Source: Neoakkermansia glycaniphila
GTDB lineage: Bacteria; Verrucomicrobiota; Verrucomicrobiia; Verrucomicrobiales; Akkermansiaceae
Assembly: GCF_001683795.1 (NCBI RefSeq)
Contig: NZ_LIGX01000035.1
Span: forward strand, 1-64,000
DNA: 64,000 nucleotides
Direction of reading: 5' to 3'
Under the pieces are notes generated by a model. It searched no databases. It was given only the letters and a program-made list of their open reading frames with translations, and was not told the origin of the DNA. Within the stretch, counting starts at the first letter, position 1; each line of letters starts with the position of its first letter. Of the stretch, positions 1 through 10,426 are shown one piece after another. The position numbers were made by a program, and so were the translations under genes.

Positions 1-1977
1 GGGCTTATCCTGCACCGTCAGCCGCACCTCGTCGCAATTGGAAAACACCGTCACATCCTTCGGAGAAAACGGCGTCATCGAATGGGCCACATAAACCATC
101 GGCCCTTGCTCGACAGGCCTCTGCGACATGAACGCATAATAGGAAAGCTTCGGCTGGCGGAACGCATCCAGAATACCGCCGTAAAACGTATCGGGATGAT
201 AGCCGCGCTGATGATCGAACGGATGCCAGAGAGTCCCCCCGAAATGGTAATCCGGAGCGCGGTACAGAGTATCCCAGCAGGTATAGGCATAATCGGGATT
301 CAGGTAATGCTTCGCCTGCACCAGCATCGGCACCTCGCCCCACGCGCGGGACACGCGCGATGATGAATTGTGGGACGACCACGAATCCACATTATCGCCG
401 AACTCGCGCGTAAAATACGCACGATCGGGAGACTGCGTCTTCGACGAAATGGCGAACTTCTCTTCGGAAATCTCGGGATGCGAATACAGCACCTCGTAAT
501 GCTCATGGCCCTGGGAAATCGAATCGCACCCCGTATAGCAACCGGGCACGGGATACTCCTCATGTGTCGCATCGTGTGCGCGCTTCGCAAAATCGGCCGG
601 GAAATTCGTCTCATTGAGAATCGGCTCCCACATCAACACGCTCGGATGATTGCGGTCGCGGCGCACCATATTGCGGATATTCTCATACACGCGGCCTTCG
701 AACGGCCCCTTGCCCCAGAACTGCCAGCCCGGAGTCGCCACGATCACGAACAGCCCGAGCCGGTCACAGGCATCCATGAATGCCGGATCCATCGGATAAT
801 GGGCGCAACGGATCACCCTCATACCCGCCTTGCGCAACTTCAACGCATCCATCCACTGCAAATTGTTCGGCACGGCATTGCCCAGCACCGCGAAATCCTG
901 ATGCCTGTTGCCGCCGATCAACTTCTCGGGGAACTTCTCGCCGTTCACAAACAAACCTTCCTTGGAAATCTCCACTGTGCGGATACCCACATCAAGCTGC
1001 ATTGCATCCACCTCCTCCGCCTTGCCTCCAGCCTTGCGGAACACGCCGACATCCAGCTTCGTCAGGCTCGGCCGGTCGGGAGACCACAGCGACTCCTTCG
1101 TCACAGGCACATCCAGCATCACCTCAAGCTGCTTAGCCTCACCCGGCTTCAGCACCAGCGGCAGCACCTTCGACACACCCTTCGCATCAGGCATGGAAAC
1201 CTTCACCTCCCCGGCAAACTCCTTGTCGGACTCATTGCGCACATGCACCTTCACCCCGCATTCCGCCACACCCTTCGCCAGATCGATCTTCTGAGTCCAG
1301 AAAAACAACCCTCCTCCGGCCACGACATTCTCCTCATTCGCATCCGTAATATGCACCTTGTCCGAACCGATCAAATACACATCGCGGTAAATCCCGCCGA
1401 AATAGCAGAAATCAAGCACATCCTGCGGCTTGCCGGGCGCATACGTCGGATCGTCCGAATTATCGGCACGCACGGCGATCACATTCGGCTTGCCGCACTC
1501 CAGAAAATCCGTCACATTCAGCACGATCGGCTGATAGCCGCCGAAATGGTCCGCCACCTTCCTCCCGTTCACCCACACGGAACTCTTCCCCATCACGCCC
1601 TCGAAATACAGCGTCATACGCTTCCCCTGAAGACCCGCAGGCACATCCACATGCTTTCGGTACCAGGCCGGGCCGCGGTAATTCTTGCCGCCGCTCGCCT
1701 CCTCGGGCAGCAGCTCCAGCCCGTGGGGCACATTCACCACCTCCCAGCCGGAATCGTCGAACGACTTCCCGTCCGCGCCCTGCACATCCCCCTGATGGTA
1801 ACGCCAGCCGACATTCATCGAAAAACCGTCGCGCACCCCGCCGGGCAGAGCCCCGGCCATCGTGGAAACCGTCTGCACGGCCGGAAGCTCCGTACCGGAA
1901 GAATCTCCGGCAGGCATACCGGATGCAGCAGCCGCACAAACTGTGGCACAGGCGGATAAAATATGGATAAGCTTCAT
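1..1977 (-). CDS. Secreted glycoside hydrolase family 2 beta-galactosidase-like enzyme (3' end outside window)
   Basis: An open reading frame of 659 codons runs from an ATG at 1977 to the window edge without a stop, so the C-terminus is missing. It starts with a signal peptide (MKLIHILSACATVCAAAASG). A jelly-roll sugar-binding domain follows, with the typical WYRKHVDVP and GKSSVWVNGRKV segments. Next come an immunoglobulin-like domain and the TIM barrel of GH2 enzymes. The barrel contains NHPSVLMWEPILNET, which carries the acid/base Glu in the NE pair, and TREFGDN, which carries the probable nucleophile Glu. GH2 enzymes remove terminal beta-linked sugars; galactose release from mucin-type or dietary glycans in the periplasm or outside the cell is the likely role. 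A TATATATT stretch lies a few bases before the ATG. Exact specificity (galactosidase, mannosidase or glucuronidase) cannot be fixed from this part. Confidence 0.9.
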   Translation of the reverse strand, partial: MKLIHILSACATVCAAAASGMPAGDSSGTELPAVQTVSTMAGALPGGVRDGFSMNVGWRYHQGDVQGADGKSFDDSGWEVVNVPHGLELLPEEASGGKNYRGPAWYRKHVDVPAGLQGKRMTLYFEGVMGKSSVWVNGRKVADHFGGYQPIVLNVTDFLECGKPNVIAVRADNSDDPTYAPGKPQDVLDFCYFGGIYRDVYLIGSDKVHITDANEENVVAGGGLFFWTQKIDLAKGVAECGVKVHVRNESDKEFAGEVKVSMPDAKGVSKVLPLVLKPGEAKQLEVMLDVPVTKESLWSPDRPSLTKLDVGVFRKAGGKAEEVDAMQLDVGIRTVEISKEGLFVNGEKFPEKLIGGNRHQDFAVLGNAVPNNLQWMDALKLRKAGMRVIRCAHYPMDPAFMDACDRLGLFVIVATPGWQFWGKGPFEGRVYENIRNMVRRDRNHPSVLMWEPILNETNFPADFAKRAHDATHEEYPVPGCYTGCDSISQGHEHYEVLYSHPEISEEKFAISSKTQSPDRAYFTREFGDNVDSWSSHNSSSRVSRAWGEVPMLVQAKHYLNPDYAYTCWDTLYRAPDYHFGGTLWHPFDHQRGYHPDTFYGGILDAFRQPKLSYYAFMSQRPVEQGPMVYVAHSMTPFSPKDVTVFSNCDEVRLTVQDKP

Positions 1978-2180
1978 ACAAGGAATATATACCGGATCGT
2001 GTGGAAAAATCTTTCAACCTTCGGAACAAACCACCCCCGAAGACCCACAGCATACCATTCCCGTTGTGCAAATCAAGCACATTCCTCCCGCCTCCGCCAC
2101 CGAACCGGACACCACGCGCGCACCTGCGCGACACGCGCAACAAACCCTCATAAATCAACACCTCAAGACCTACTTTTGAA
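1978..2180. other. Divergent intergenic region between the GH2 gene and mreB
   Basis: This stretch separates the leftward glycosidase gene from the rightward mreB gene. Apart from the AT-rich box next to the glycosidase start and the mreB promoter annotated separately, I see no gene or repeat in it. Short reading frames here lack supporting features. Confidence 0.5.
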
Positions 2181-2209
2181 TTGACACTCCATGCGAAATT
2201 GCCTAGTAT
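2181..2209 (+). promoter_or_regulatory. Sigma-70-type promoter of mreB
   Basis: TTGACA at 2181-2186 and TAGTAT at 2204-2209 are separated by 17 bases, close to the ideal consensus. Transcription should start near 2216, leaving an untranslated leader of about 143 bases before the mreB ATG. Confidence 0.75.
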
Positions 2210-2358
2210 TCGCGCGAGGAGCGTGTAGAGACCGAATTTGTTCTTCCGGATAGCCTACGGTCCACCCATCGCATCCCGTGAAAAGGAACGACGGACCGCC
2301 AACATCCGGCTCTCCCCGCCAACCTCGCCCACTCTTAACCTTTTTCACAAACGAACAC

Positions 2359-3381
<1,023 letters not shown>

Positions 3382-3532
3382 ACCGGATCACCCCCACCCG
3401 ATCAGGGCCCTCCGACTCCACCCACTGCGGAAAGCCGCCCGGCCCCGGGAACCACGCCGGAACCCAGCTCGCAACCTGCGCCCTGCACCCCCGGCGTCTG
3501 GCACACCACCATTCACACCATTGTTTTGTAAA

Positions 3533-5128
3533 ATGTTCAACAAACTGAAGCGCGCCTTCGGATTCGGCACATGCGATCCGAAGGAAGGCACCACCATCGT
3601 CATCAACTCCGAAAAGCTTGAGCGCCGCGTCGCCCTGCTCGAAAACGGAATCCTCGAAGAATACAACATCGAACGCGAAGGCCACGACAACATCGTCGGC
3701 GGCATCTTCAAAGGCCGCGTCAAAAACATCGAACCCGGCCTCAAAGCCATGTTCGTAGACATCGGCTACGAAAAAAACGCCTTCCTCCACTTCTGGGATG
3801 CCCTGCCCGCCGCCCTCGACTCCAGCCTCGAAGAAATCGAACGCGAAGGCCGCCCGAAAAAACAGCAGCGCAAAATCACCTCCAAAGACATCCCCGAAAT
3901 CTACCCCATCGGCTCGGAAATCATGGTTCAGGTCACCAAAGGCCCCATCAGCTCCAAAGGCCCCCGAGTCACCACCAACATCTCCCTCGCCGGACGCTAC
4001 ATCGTCCTCATGCCCTACACCGACCAGTTCGGCATCTCGCGTAAAATCGACGACCCCAAGGAACGCCAGCGCCTCCGCCAGATCGTCCAGAAACTCAACG
4101 TCCCCGAAGGCATGGGCATCATCATGCGCACCGTCGCCCAGGGCCAGCGCTTCCGCCACTTCGTCCGCGACCTCGCCATGCTCCTCGAACAATGGCGCGC
4201 CGTCGAAGAAAAACGCGACTCCCGCCCCGCCCCCGTCAGCGTCTACCGCGAACCCGACCTCATCGAACGCACCGCCCGCGACTTCCTCACCGACAACGTC
4301 GACAACATCATCTGCGACAACCTCGAAACCACCCAGATGATGCAGGACATCGCCGGGAAAATCTCCCGCCGCTCCAAAAGGCACATCCAGCACTTCCAGA
4401 CGCGCAACCCCATCTTCGAAGAACTCGGCATCCAGAAGCAGATCAACGAAGCCTTCCAGCGGCAGGTCCTCCTCCCCTGCGGCGGCTACCTCGTCATCGA
4501 CGAAACCGAAGCCCTCATCGCCATCGACGTCAACACCGGCCGCAACAAAGGCTCCAAAGACCTCGACAAAACCATCCTCGAAACCAACCTCGAATCCGCC
4601 CGCGAAATCGCCCGCCAGCTCCGCCTGCGCAACATCGGCGGCCTCGTCGTCGTCGACTTCATCGACATGCGCCACCGCAAAGACCAGCTCTCCGTCTATA
4701 AAATGATGAAAGACTGCCTCAAACGCGACAAAGCCAAAACGCAGGTCCTCCAAATCTCCCCCATCGGCCTCATGGAAATGACCCGCCAGCGCCTCAACGA
4801 AAGCCTGCGCGACTACGTCAACGACCACTGCCCCTACTGCCACGGCCGCGGGCGCATCAAATCAGTCGTCACCATGAGCGTCGAAATCCAGCGGCAAATC
4901 CATGCCACGCTCAAAAAATACAGCGACACCGTCGGCGACCTCGTCGTCGTCGTCAACAGCGAAGTCCTCTCCCGCTTCAAAAACGAAGACGCGGCTCTCC
5001 TCATGGAACTCGAACGCCAGTGCAACGGGCGACTCCTCTTCCGCAGCGACCCCTCCATCCACCGGGAAGCCTTCGCCATCCTCGACGCGAGGAACGACAG
5101 CAAACCGCTCTACCAGGTCAACATGTAA
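3533..5128 (+). CDS. rng: Ribonuclease E/G family endoribonuclease
   Basis: The 531-residue protein matches the RNase E/G catalytic core. It has an N-terminal S1 RNA-binding domain (IFKGRVKNIEPGLKAMFVDI), a 5'-sensor/RNase H region, a DNase I-like segment with the catalytic motif AIDVNTGRN, and the CPYCHGRG 'zinc-link' motif near the C-terminus. Such enzymes cut single-stranded AU-rich RNA in rRNA maturation and mRNA decay. It lacks the long disordered degradosome scaffold of E. coli RNase E, so it is the G-like size. The start at 3533 (MFNKLKRAF) is chosen because the reading frame upstream overlaps mreB in another frame. The mreB-rng neighbourhood recalls the mreBCD-maf-rng cluster of proteobacteria. 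Confidence 0.94.
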   Translation: MFNKLKRAFGFGTCDPKEGTTIVINSEKLERRVALLENGILEEYNIEREGHDNIVGGIFKGRVKNIEPGLKAMFVDIGYEKNAFLHFWDALPAALDSSLEEIEREGRPKKQQRKITSKDIPEIYPIGSEIMVQVTKGPISSKGPRVTTNISLAGRYIVLMPYTDQFGISRKIDDPKERQRLRQIVQKLNVPEGMGIIMRTVAQGQRFRHFVRDLAMLLEQWRAVEEKRDSRPAPVSVYREPDLIERTARDFLTDNVDNIICDNLETTQMMQDIAGKISRRSKRHIQHFQTRNPIFEELGIQKQINEAFQRQVLLPCGGYLVIDETEALIAIDVNTGRNKGSKDLDKTILETNLESAREIARQLRLRNIGGLVVVDFIDMRHRKDQLSVYKMMKDCLKRDKAKTQVLQISPIGLMEMTRQRLNESLRDYVNDHCPYCHGRGRIKSVVTMSVEIQRQIHATLKKYSDTVGDLVVVVNSEVLSRFKNEDAALLMELERQCNGRLLFRSDPSIHREAFAILDARNDSKPLYQVNM

Positions 5129-5131
5129 CCC

Positions 5132-5836
5132 ATGCCACTGGAAGACGACCAACAAGACATCATCAAGAAAGCCCTCGCCAACCGGGGGCTTTCCCTTGCC
5201 GACCTCCCGGAAAACCCGCAGGCGCTCGACGCCTACCTCCGGCAGCAGCTCGGCATCTCTCCGGAAGCCTGGCGCCGCATCCCGGCCTACGAACCCGCCG
5301 CTGCCCTCCCGCCCGGCCTCGACCGCCACGAAGCGCCCTACCCCTACGGCACCGTCAACATCTGGACGATCGACACCCCGCAGGGCCTCATCGTCGTAGA
5401 CACCGGATGCACCCCGGCCGACCTCCGCGCCGCCATCGGCAACCGCACCGTCCTCGCCATCCTCATCACCCATGAACACGGCGACCACATCGGCGGCCTT
5501 GCCTCCGGCTGGCAGCAATCCCCCGTCTACGGCATCGGCAGCGCAGAACCTCCCGCCTCGCTCGGCGGCTGGGACCTCCGCACCGTCAGCCTCGCGGGCC
5601 ACACCCCTCGCGCGCGCGGATACATACTCCAGCAGGGGAACGACACCCTCCTCTTCACCGGAGACGCCCTCTTCGCCGGATCCATCGGCAAAACACCCGG
5701 CGGCGAAACTCCCGCCGCCCTCGACCGCATCCGCACAGCACTTGCAGCCCTCCCGGAAAACGCCGTCATCTGCCCCGGCCACGGCCCTGCCACCACAACC
5801 GGGCAAGAACTGAAAAACAACCCCTTCCTCGCCTGA
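5132..5836 (+). CDS. Metallo-beta-lactamase-fold hydrolase
   Basis: This 234-residue protein carries the metal-binding THEHGDH motif. It also has downstream ligands in AGHTPRA, the bridging Asp in FTGDALF, and a final His in CPGHGP, in the order of glyoxalase II-like MBL enzymes. About 50 residues at the N-terminus form a helical extension outside the MBL fold. It starts three bases after the rng stop codon and is probably cotranslated with it. The substrate cannot be read from sequence; a hydroxyacylglutathione-hydrolase-like thioesterase or a lactonase are both possible. Confidence 0.85.
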   Translation: MPLEDDQQDIIKKALANRGLSLADLPENPQALDAYLRQQLGISPEAWRRIPAYEPAAALPPGLDRHEAPYPYGTVNIWTIDTPQGLIVVDTGCTPADLRAAIGNRTVLAILITHEHGDHIGGLASGWQQSPVYGIGSAEPPASLGGWDLRTVSLAGHTPRARGYILQQGNDTLLFTGDALFAGSIGKTPGGETPAALDRIRTALAALPENAVICPGHGPATTTGQELKNNPFLA

Positions 5837-5899
5837 GCTCCAAAGGCAACCGCCTCCGGCCACGGCAACGGGCATGACTAACCATGCCGCACCATGCAG

Positions 5900-5928
5900 T
5901 TGACGCGCACCAACCGACAAACTATCAT
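5900..5928 (+). promoter_or_regulatory. Promoter of grpE, leaderless geometry
   Basis: TTGACG at 5900-5905 and TATCAT at 5923-5928 are 17 bases apart. The -10 box ends six bases before the ATG at 5935, so the transcript should begin at or next to the start codon. No heat-shock CIRCE repeat is visible. Confidence 0.7.
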
Positions 5929-5934
5929 CAGGCC

Positions 5935-6501
5935 ATGACCAAAAACAAGCATAAACACCCTGAAGAAGACCTTCCTCAGAACCCGGAAGAAACCGCAGCA
6001 GCGGACACACCGGAACCCGAAACCGCCGTCGACCCGGCAGCCGCCGCAGCCGAAGAACTCCAGAAATGGCGCGACACCGCCCTGCGTACCGCAGCCGAAT
6101 ACGACAACTACCGCAAACGCACCGTCAAGGACCGCGAAGAATTCGCCCGCTACGCCAACCAGGGCCTCCTCGAAGAACTCCTCCCCATCCTCGACAACTT
6201 CGCCATGGGCATGCAAATGGCCAGCGACGACACCAAATCCATGATCTACATCGGCATGAACATGGTACAGAAACAACTCGCCGACTTCCTCCAGAACCAG
6301 GGAGTCGAACTCATCCCCGTCGAAATCGGACAGCCCTTCGACCACAACCTGCAGGAAGCCATCCAGAGCGAAGAATCCGACCAGCCCGAAGGCACCATCC
6401 TCCGCATCATCCGCCCCGGCTACACACTCAAAGGCCGCCTGCTCCGCCCGGCCAACGTCGTCGTGGCGCAACGCGCCGCCGACCCGGCGCCTGAAGCCTG
6501 A
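5935..6501 (+). CDS. grpE: Nucleotide exchange factor GrpE
   Basis: GrpE (188 residues) releases ADP from DnaK so that the chaperone cycle can proceed in the cytoplasm. An acidic, low-complexity N-terminus is followed by the long dimerisation helix ([20 protein letters not shown]). The C-terminal beta domain carries the signature segment [10 protein letters not shown] and ends near [16 protein letters not shown]. The ATG at 5935 is chosen over an in-frame ATG at 5884 because the promoter's -10 box lies between them and would be inside the longer form. dnaJ follows 38 bases downstream; dnaK and hrcA are not in this window. Confidence 0.95.
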   Translation: MTKNKHKHPEEDLPQNPEETAAADTPEPETAVDPAAAAAEELQKWRDTALRTAAEYDNYRKRTVKDREEFARYANQGLLEELLPILDNFAMGMQMASDDTKSMIYIGMNMVQKQLADFLQNQGVELIPVEIGQPFDHNLQEAIQSEESDQPEGTILRIIRPGYTLKGRLLRPANVVVAQRAADPAPEA

Positions 6502-6539
6502 TCCACCCACCGGAGCGCACCACCTTTAAACCCACACTC

Positions 6540-7694
6540 ATGGCAGATTACTACGAAGTACTCGGAGTAGCCCGCGACGCGACGGACTCCGACATCAAAA
6601 AAGCATATCGCAAACTGGCGATGAAATACCATCCGGACCGCAACCCGGATGACAAAACCGCCGAAGAAAAATTCAAGGAACTCGGAGAAGCCTACGAAGT
6701 CCTCTCCGATGCCGACAAACGCGCCGCCTACGACCGCTACGGCCACGACGCCTTCAAAAACGGAGGCATGGGAGGCGCAGGCGGCCCGGCAGGAGGAGGA
6801 GGATTCCATGACCCCATGGACATCTTCGCCCAAATGTTCGGCGGCATGGGAGGCTTCTCGGAAGCCTTCGGCCGCGGTGGCTCCGGCCAGCGGCGCTCCG
6901 CCAAACGACCGGGAGCCGACCTTCGCTACGACCTCGACATCACCCTCGAAGAAGCCGCCAAAGGCTGCGAAAAAACCCTCGAAATCGAACGCCTCGTCGC
7001 CTGCGACGCCTGCTCCGGCACAGGATCGCGCGCCGGCAAAAGCGGCTTCAAAACCTGCCCCACATGCCACGGCCAGGGCGTCATCACCCAGCAGAACGGC
7101 TTCTTCGTCCAGCAAAGCACCTGCCCCACATGCCGAGGCACCGGAGAAATCGTCTCCGACCCCTGCCCGAAATGCCGGGGGGAAGGCCGCGTACGAAAAG
7201 ACACCCAGATCACCATGCGCATCCCTGCAGGCGTGGACACCGGCACCAAACTCCGCTCCTCGGGCAACGGCGACGCCGGCACCCACGGCGGAGCCACCGG
7301 CGACCTCTACGTCTTCATCGAAGTCAAAAAACACGACATCTTCCAGCGCGAAGGCCAGGACCTCCATGCCACCATGCCCATCCCGCTGAACCTCGCCATC
7401 GCCGGGGGCAAACTCAAAGTCCCCACCCTCGAAGGCCCGGCCAGCATCAAAATCCCCGAAGGCACCCAGTCCGGCACCATCTTCCGCGTCCGGGGCAAAG
7501 GCATCAAATCCCTCAAGGGCGGAGCCACGGGCGACCTCCTCATCGAAATCCACGTCGAAACGCCCTCCGGCCTCAGCCGCGACCAGCAGGCCAAACTCGA
7601 CGAATTCGCCGCTGCGCTCACCCCGGCCAAAAACCAGCCCCAGTATGAGGAATACCTCAGAAAAGCCGCCCGCTTCCTGAAAGACAAAGACTAA
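6540..7694 (+). CDS. dnaJ: Chaperone protein DnaJ
   Basis: This full-length type I DnaJ has 384 residues. The N-terminal J domain carries the HPD tripeptide ([10 protein letters not shown]), which stimulates DnaK ATPase. A Gly-rich linker follows. Four CxxCxGxG zinc-finger repeats are present ([32 protein letters not shown]), then the two C-terminal substrate-binding beta domains. It delivers unfolded clients to DnaK in the cytoplasm. It lies between grpE and rsmE on the same strand with short gaps, so the three genes are probably cotranscribed. Confidence 0.97.
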   Translation: MADYYEVLGVARDATDSDIKKAYRKLAMKYHPDRNPDDKTAEEKFKELGEAYEVLSDADKRAAYDRYGHDAFKNGGMGGAGGPAGGGGFHDPMDIFAQMFGGMGGFSEAFGRGGSGQRRSAKRPGADLRYDLDITLEEAAKGCEKTLEIERLVACDACSGTGSRAGKSGFKTCPTCHGQGVITQQNGFFVQQSTCPTCRGTGEIVSDPCPKCRGEGRVRKDTQITMRIPAGVDTGTKLRSSGNGDAGTHGGATGDLYVFIEVKKHDIFQREGQDLHATMPIPLNLAIAGGKLKVPTLEGPASIKIPEGTQSGTIFRVRGKGIKSLKGGATGDLLIEIHVETPSGLSRDQQAKLDEFAAALTPAKNQPQYEEYLRKAARFLKDKD

Positions 7695-7701
7695 CCCCCG
7701 C

Positions 7702-8439
7702 ATGCCCCGCTTCTACCTGCCGCCTGATGCATGGCAAGCCCCCGCCTGGGAACTCGCGGGGGACGAAGCGAAGCATGCCCTCAAAGTCATGCGCCTCCGC
7801 GAAGGCGACACCTGCACCGTCTTCGACGGCAGGGGCCGCGCCGCGGAAGCGCGCATCACCGCCACCAGAGGCAGCTCCGGCCTCCTCCTCGAACCCGTGG
7901 CCGACCTCCCCCAGCCCCCGCCCGTCGCAGAAATCACCCTCTGCCAGTCCATCCCCAAAGGCGGCAACATGGAACTCATCATCCAGAAAGCCGTCGAACT
8001 CGGAGTCTCCCGCATCATCCCCCTCATCACCGAACGCACCATCGTCCGGCTGAAACCCGGCGAAGCAGAAGCCAAAACCGAAAAATGGCGGCGCACCGTC
8101 CTCGAAGCCTGCAAACAATGCGGTCAGAACACCCTGCCGCAAGTCGAACTCCCGATGGACTACCGCGACTTCCTCACACACGCCGGCCTTCCCCCCCTCA
8201 AAATCCATGCCGCCCTCACGGACACCGCCCAGCCCCTGCGCACCGTCCTTGAACAGGCCCGCACAGCCCACATCCGGCAAGCCGCCATCCTCGTCGGCCC
8301 CGAAGGAGACTTCACCCCTGCGGAAAACGAAGCCGCAGCCGCCCACGGATTCCTCCCCGTCACCCTCGGCCCCATCATCCTGCGCGTCGAAACCGCCACC
8401 TTCTTCGCCATCTCCGCCATCCGCTACGCGCTGGACTGA
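7702..8439 (+). CDS. rsmE: 16S rRNA m3U1498 methyltransferase RsmE
   Basis: This 245-residue SPOUT-class methyltransferase modifies U1498 in helix 44 of 16S rRNA using S-adenosylmethionine. The N-terminal PUA-like RNA-binding part includes EAKHALKVMRLREGD. The C-terminal trefoil-knot part carries the diagnostic segments LVGPEGDFTPAE and LGPIILRVETA. It starts seven bases after dnaJ, an arrangement seen in many bacteria. The next gene is convergent. Confidence 0.94.
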   Translation: MPRFYLPPDAWQAPAWELAGDEAKHALKVMRLREGDTCTVFDGRGRAAEARITATRGSSGLLLEPVADLPQPPPVAEITLCQSIPKGGNMELIIQKAVELGVSRIIPLITERTIVRLKPGEAEAKTEKWRRTVLEACKQCGQNTLPQVELPMDYRDFLTHAGLPPLKIHAALTDTAQPLRTVLEQARTAHIRQAAILVGPEGDFTPAENEAAAAHGFLPVTLGPIILRVETATFFAISAIRYALD

Positions 8440-8471
8440 TCTGATCGGCGCAGGGTCACACCTCGCATGCG

Positions 8472-10256
8472 TCAAAACTCCACACGTACAGCTTTCCAAC
8501 ACGAAAATTTGCCATTGTCTTCAATGAGGCGCCATTCCATACTCTGCCCTGTCTTTCGCTCGACTGACTCTTTCACACCCTGCAGAATTTTTGTTGCCTT
8601 CACTTGTCCATGGCTGCCCACAAGAAAAACGACTCGATCCGCCAACAATGCCACATAAGGATCTCTCATACCGTGGGCTACTAAAAACGATTTATATGCC
8701 GGAGTATAATAAATCCATGCACCACCCACCGGAATCACATTCGTTGTCCTGAATAAATCGCAAGAATAATCCAGCGGAGATTCCGGAAAAAGCATCTCAA
8801 GTGGAGCAGCACACACGAAAATCGTATGAGGATGCGCTTGCACATACTCTCGACACGACACTTGGTCTACAGAAGGAGAGGATTCAGAATCCAACAAGTG
8901 CACCAAACCGTGACGATCATGGCGAAATACAAATAAAGTTCCTGCCCCCATCACGGCAACCAGTAGGTAAAGCTTCCATTTTTCAATCGCATACGCCGCT
9001 TTTCTTGGCAAATACGCCCCCATTCCAATCAAGGCCATCATCACAACCGGAAAATAGACACGATCCAACAATCTGTGTTGTGTTAACAGCAAAAACACAA
9101 TACATGCAACAAACATCCCATATAAAACAGGAACATGCCATGTTCTCTTAGAGACGAATGCATAGAGGAAACCAGCAAGACACAAGCACACCCATAATGA
9201 CAAGGCAACAGGTGATTGTCTTATTTTAGACAATTCATTCCATTCTGGCGACAAAATCCCGCGCTTTGCCAACCAATCCAAACCGAATAGACCACGCATC
9301 CCAACCTGATGGATCGACACGGCTTGATCCATTTGCCCTGATTCCTCCATTTCTGGCACATAAATAAATGCTTTGAACATATCTATTTGCTCGCGTGTAA
9401 TCTTGCAGTCACGAGCATAGCGATCATACTTGTCAATTCCGGAATTATCTGCAATATCCTGAATTGAAATGCGTTTTTTCAAAAAACTCAAAGTTTGAAC
9501 AATCTCTTTATTTTGAACATTCCCTACATAATTGACACCCCATACGCATCCGGCTATTCCCAACAACCCCAATCCGCATATTCCTATCTGTCTCCACATC
9601 TTCTTACCTTTATTGCAAACAATCAGAGCACTCAATACTCCGAAGTAAACCAATCCCACATATAAGGAATCGATCCTGATGCATAAAGCAATAAAACACA
9701 ATATAGCCCCTGCTCCATACCTTTTCCATGCTTTCATCTCTCGGGACGGAAGCAATATAAAGCCCATACCTGCCAGAAGCAACGAGATGGAAACCAAGGT
9801 ATACATAGGCATACCCAAAAGTATTCGAATACAAAAAAATACCAGCAGAATCAAAATAGTACGCGACCACAAATAAAAAGGCTCCTGCTCCCTTGATCTG
9901 GAAAACGCTCTGCTAAAAAACAGAAAACATGATATCCACAGAGAAACGAACAGGAGAATCATATTCGCCAGCATCATCCATGCTGAATGCACAGGTAATA
10001 TCTGTGCTACCATACTCCACCAATATCCCCACAGATACCCGGAATGCAGCAAATATGGAGAATAACCGCACCCTCCGTTCGTCAGTAGAAACTGCAATTG
10101 TATATCGTCATTGTGTAAAATAACAGCACCCTTGCACCAAACGAGCAATCCAGATACTGCACACAACAGGAAGGAACACAGCCACGGATGTCGGGCAATA
10201 TAGGAATAAAATACCTGTACCCCGTGTTTTGCAGCAGAAAAGACATTCCTGTTCAT
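8472..10256 (-). CDS. Large multi-pass membrane protein, GT-C glycosyltransferase-like
   Basis: I do not recognise this 594-residue protein by name. About ten hydrophobic segments are visible, followed by a soluble C-terminal part. After the first membrane helix there is an acidic pair (LHNDDIQ). GT-C glycosyltransferases use an acidic pair at that place to hold a lipid-linked sugar, so a polyisoprenyl-sugar transferase or a cell-surface polymer enzyme is a reasonable guess. The DNA is clearly richer in A and T, with more mixed codon use, than the genes on both sides, which suggests transfer. The start at 10256 (MNRNVFSAAK) is set by a strong promoter whose -10 box lies seven bases upstream; the longer frame to 10292 would begin inside that promoter. 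Confidence 0.65.
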   Translation of the reverse strand: MNRNVFSAAKHGVQVFYSYIARHPWLCSFLLCAVSGLLVWCKGAVILHNDDIQLQFLLTNGGCGYSPYLLHSGYLWGYWWSMVAQILPVHSAWMMLANMILLFVSLWISCFLFFSRAFSRSREQEPFYLWSRTILILLVFFCIRILLGMPMYTLVSISLLLAGMGFILLPSREMKAWKRYGAGAILCFIALCIRIDSLYVGLVYFGVLSALIVCNKGKKMWRQIGICGLGLLGIAGCVWGVNYVGNVQNKEIVQTLSFLKKRISIQDIADNSGIDKYDRYARDCKITREQIDMFKAFIYVPEMEESGQMDQAVSIHQVGMRGLFGLDWLAKRGILSPEWNELSKIRQSPVALSLWVCLCLAGFLYAFVSKRTWHVPVLYGMFVACIVFLLLTQHRLLDRVYFPVVMMALIGMGAYLPRKAAYAIEKWKLYLLVAVMGAGTLFVFRHDRHGLVHLLDSESSPSVDQVSCREYVQAHPHTIFVCAAPLEMLFPESPLDYSCDLFRTTNVIPVGGAWIYYTPAYKSFLVAHGMRDPYVALLADRVVFLVGSHGQVKATKILQGVKESVERKTGQSMEWRLIEDNGKFSCWKAVRVEF

Positions 10257-10263
10257 CCTGCAC

Positions 10264-10292
10264 AAAGTATAAACATCCGACTTCACTGTCAA
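10264..10292 (-). promoter_or_regulatory. Promoter of the 10256 membrane-protein gene
   Basis: On the minus strand, TTGACA (10292-10287) and TACTTT (10269-10264) are 17 bases apart. Seven bases separate the -10 box from the ATG at 10256, so a leaderless transcript is expected. Confidence 0.7.
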
Positions 10293-10364
10293 GAGAATCT
10301 CTACCTTTTCATGAAAATATCGTCACCCAAGCGATCGATCATTATTATCGCTGAGTTTCATCGC

Positions 10365-10403
10365 AAACACAAAAAGCGGGCAATAGTATTACTACTGCCC
10401 GCT
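10365..10403 (-). terminator. Intrinsic terminator after the PEP-CTERM gene
   Basis: Inverted repeat arms AGCGGGCA and TGCCCGCT at 10375-10403 form a stem. On the minus strand it is followed by TTTTTGTG. It lies just past the stop codon of the gene ending at 10427. Confidence 0.7.
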
Positions 10404-10426
10404 GAAGGTTTATATTTTTTGATCTC

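Noticed and set aside
370-1959. Plus-strand open frame of 529 codons
   Set aside because: It is antisense to the GH2 gene, whose minus-strand frame has a signal peptide and catalytic motifs; the long antisense frame is a by-product of GC-rich codon use.
8801-9151. Plus-strand 116-codon frame
   Set aside because: It is antisense to the membrane-protein gene and has no recognisable features.
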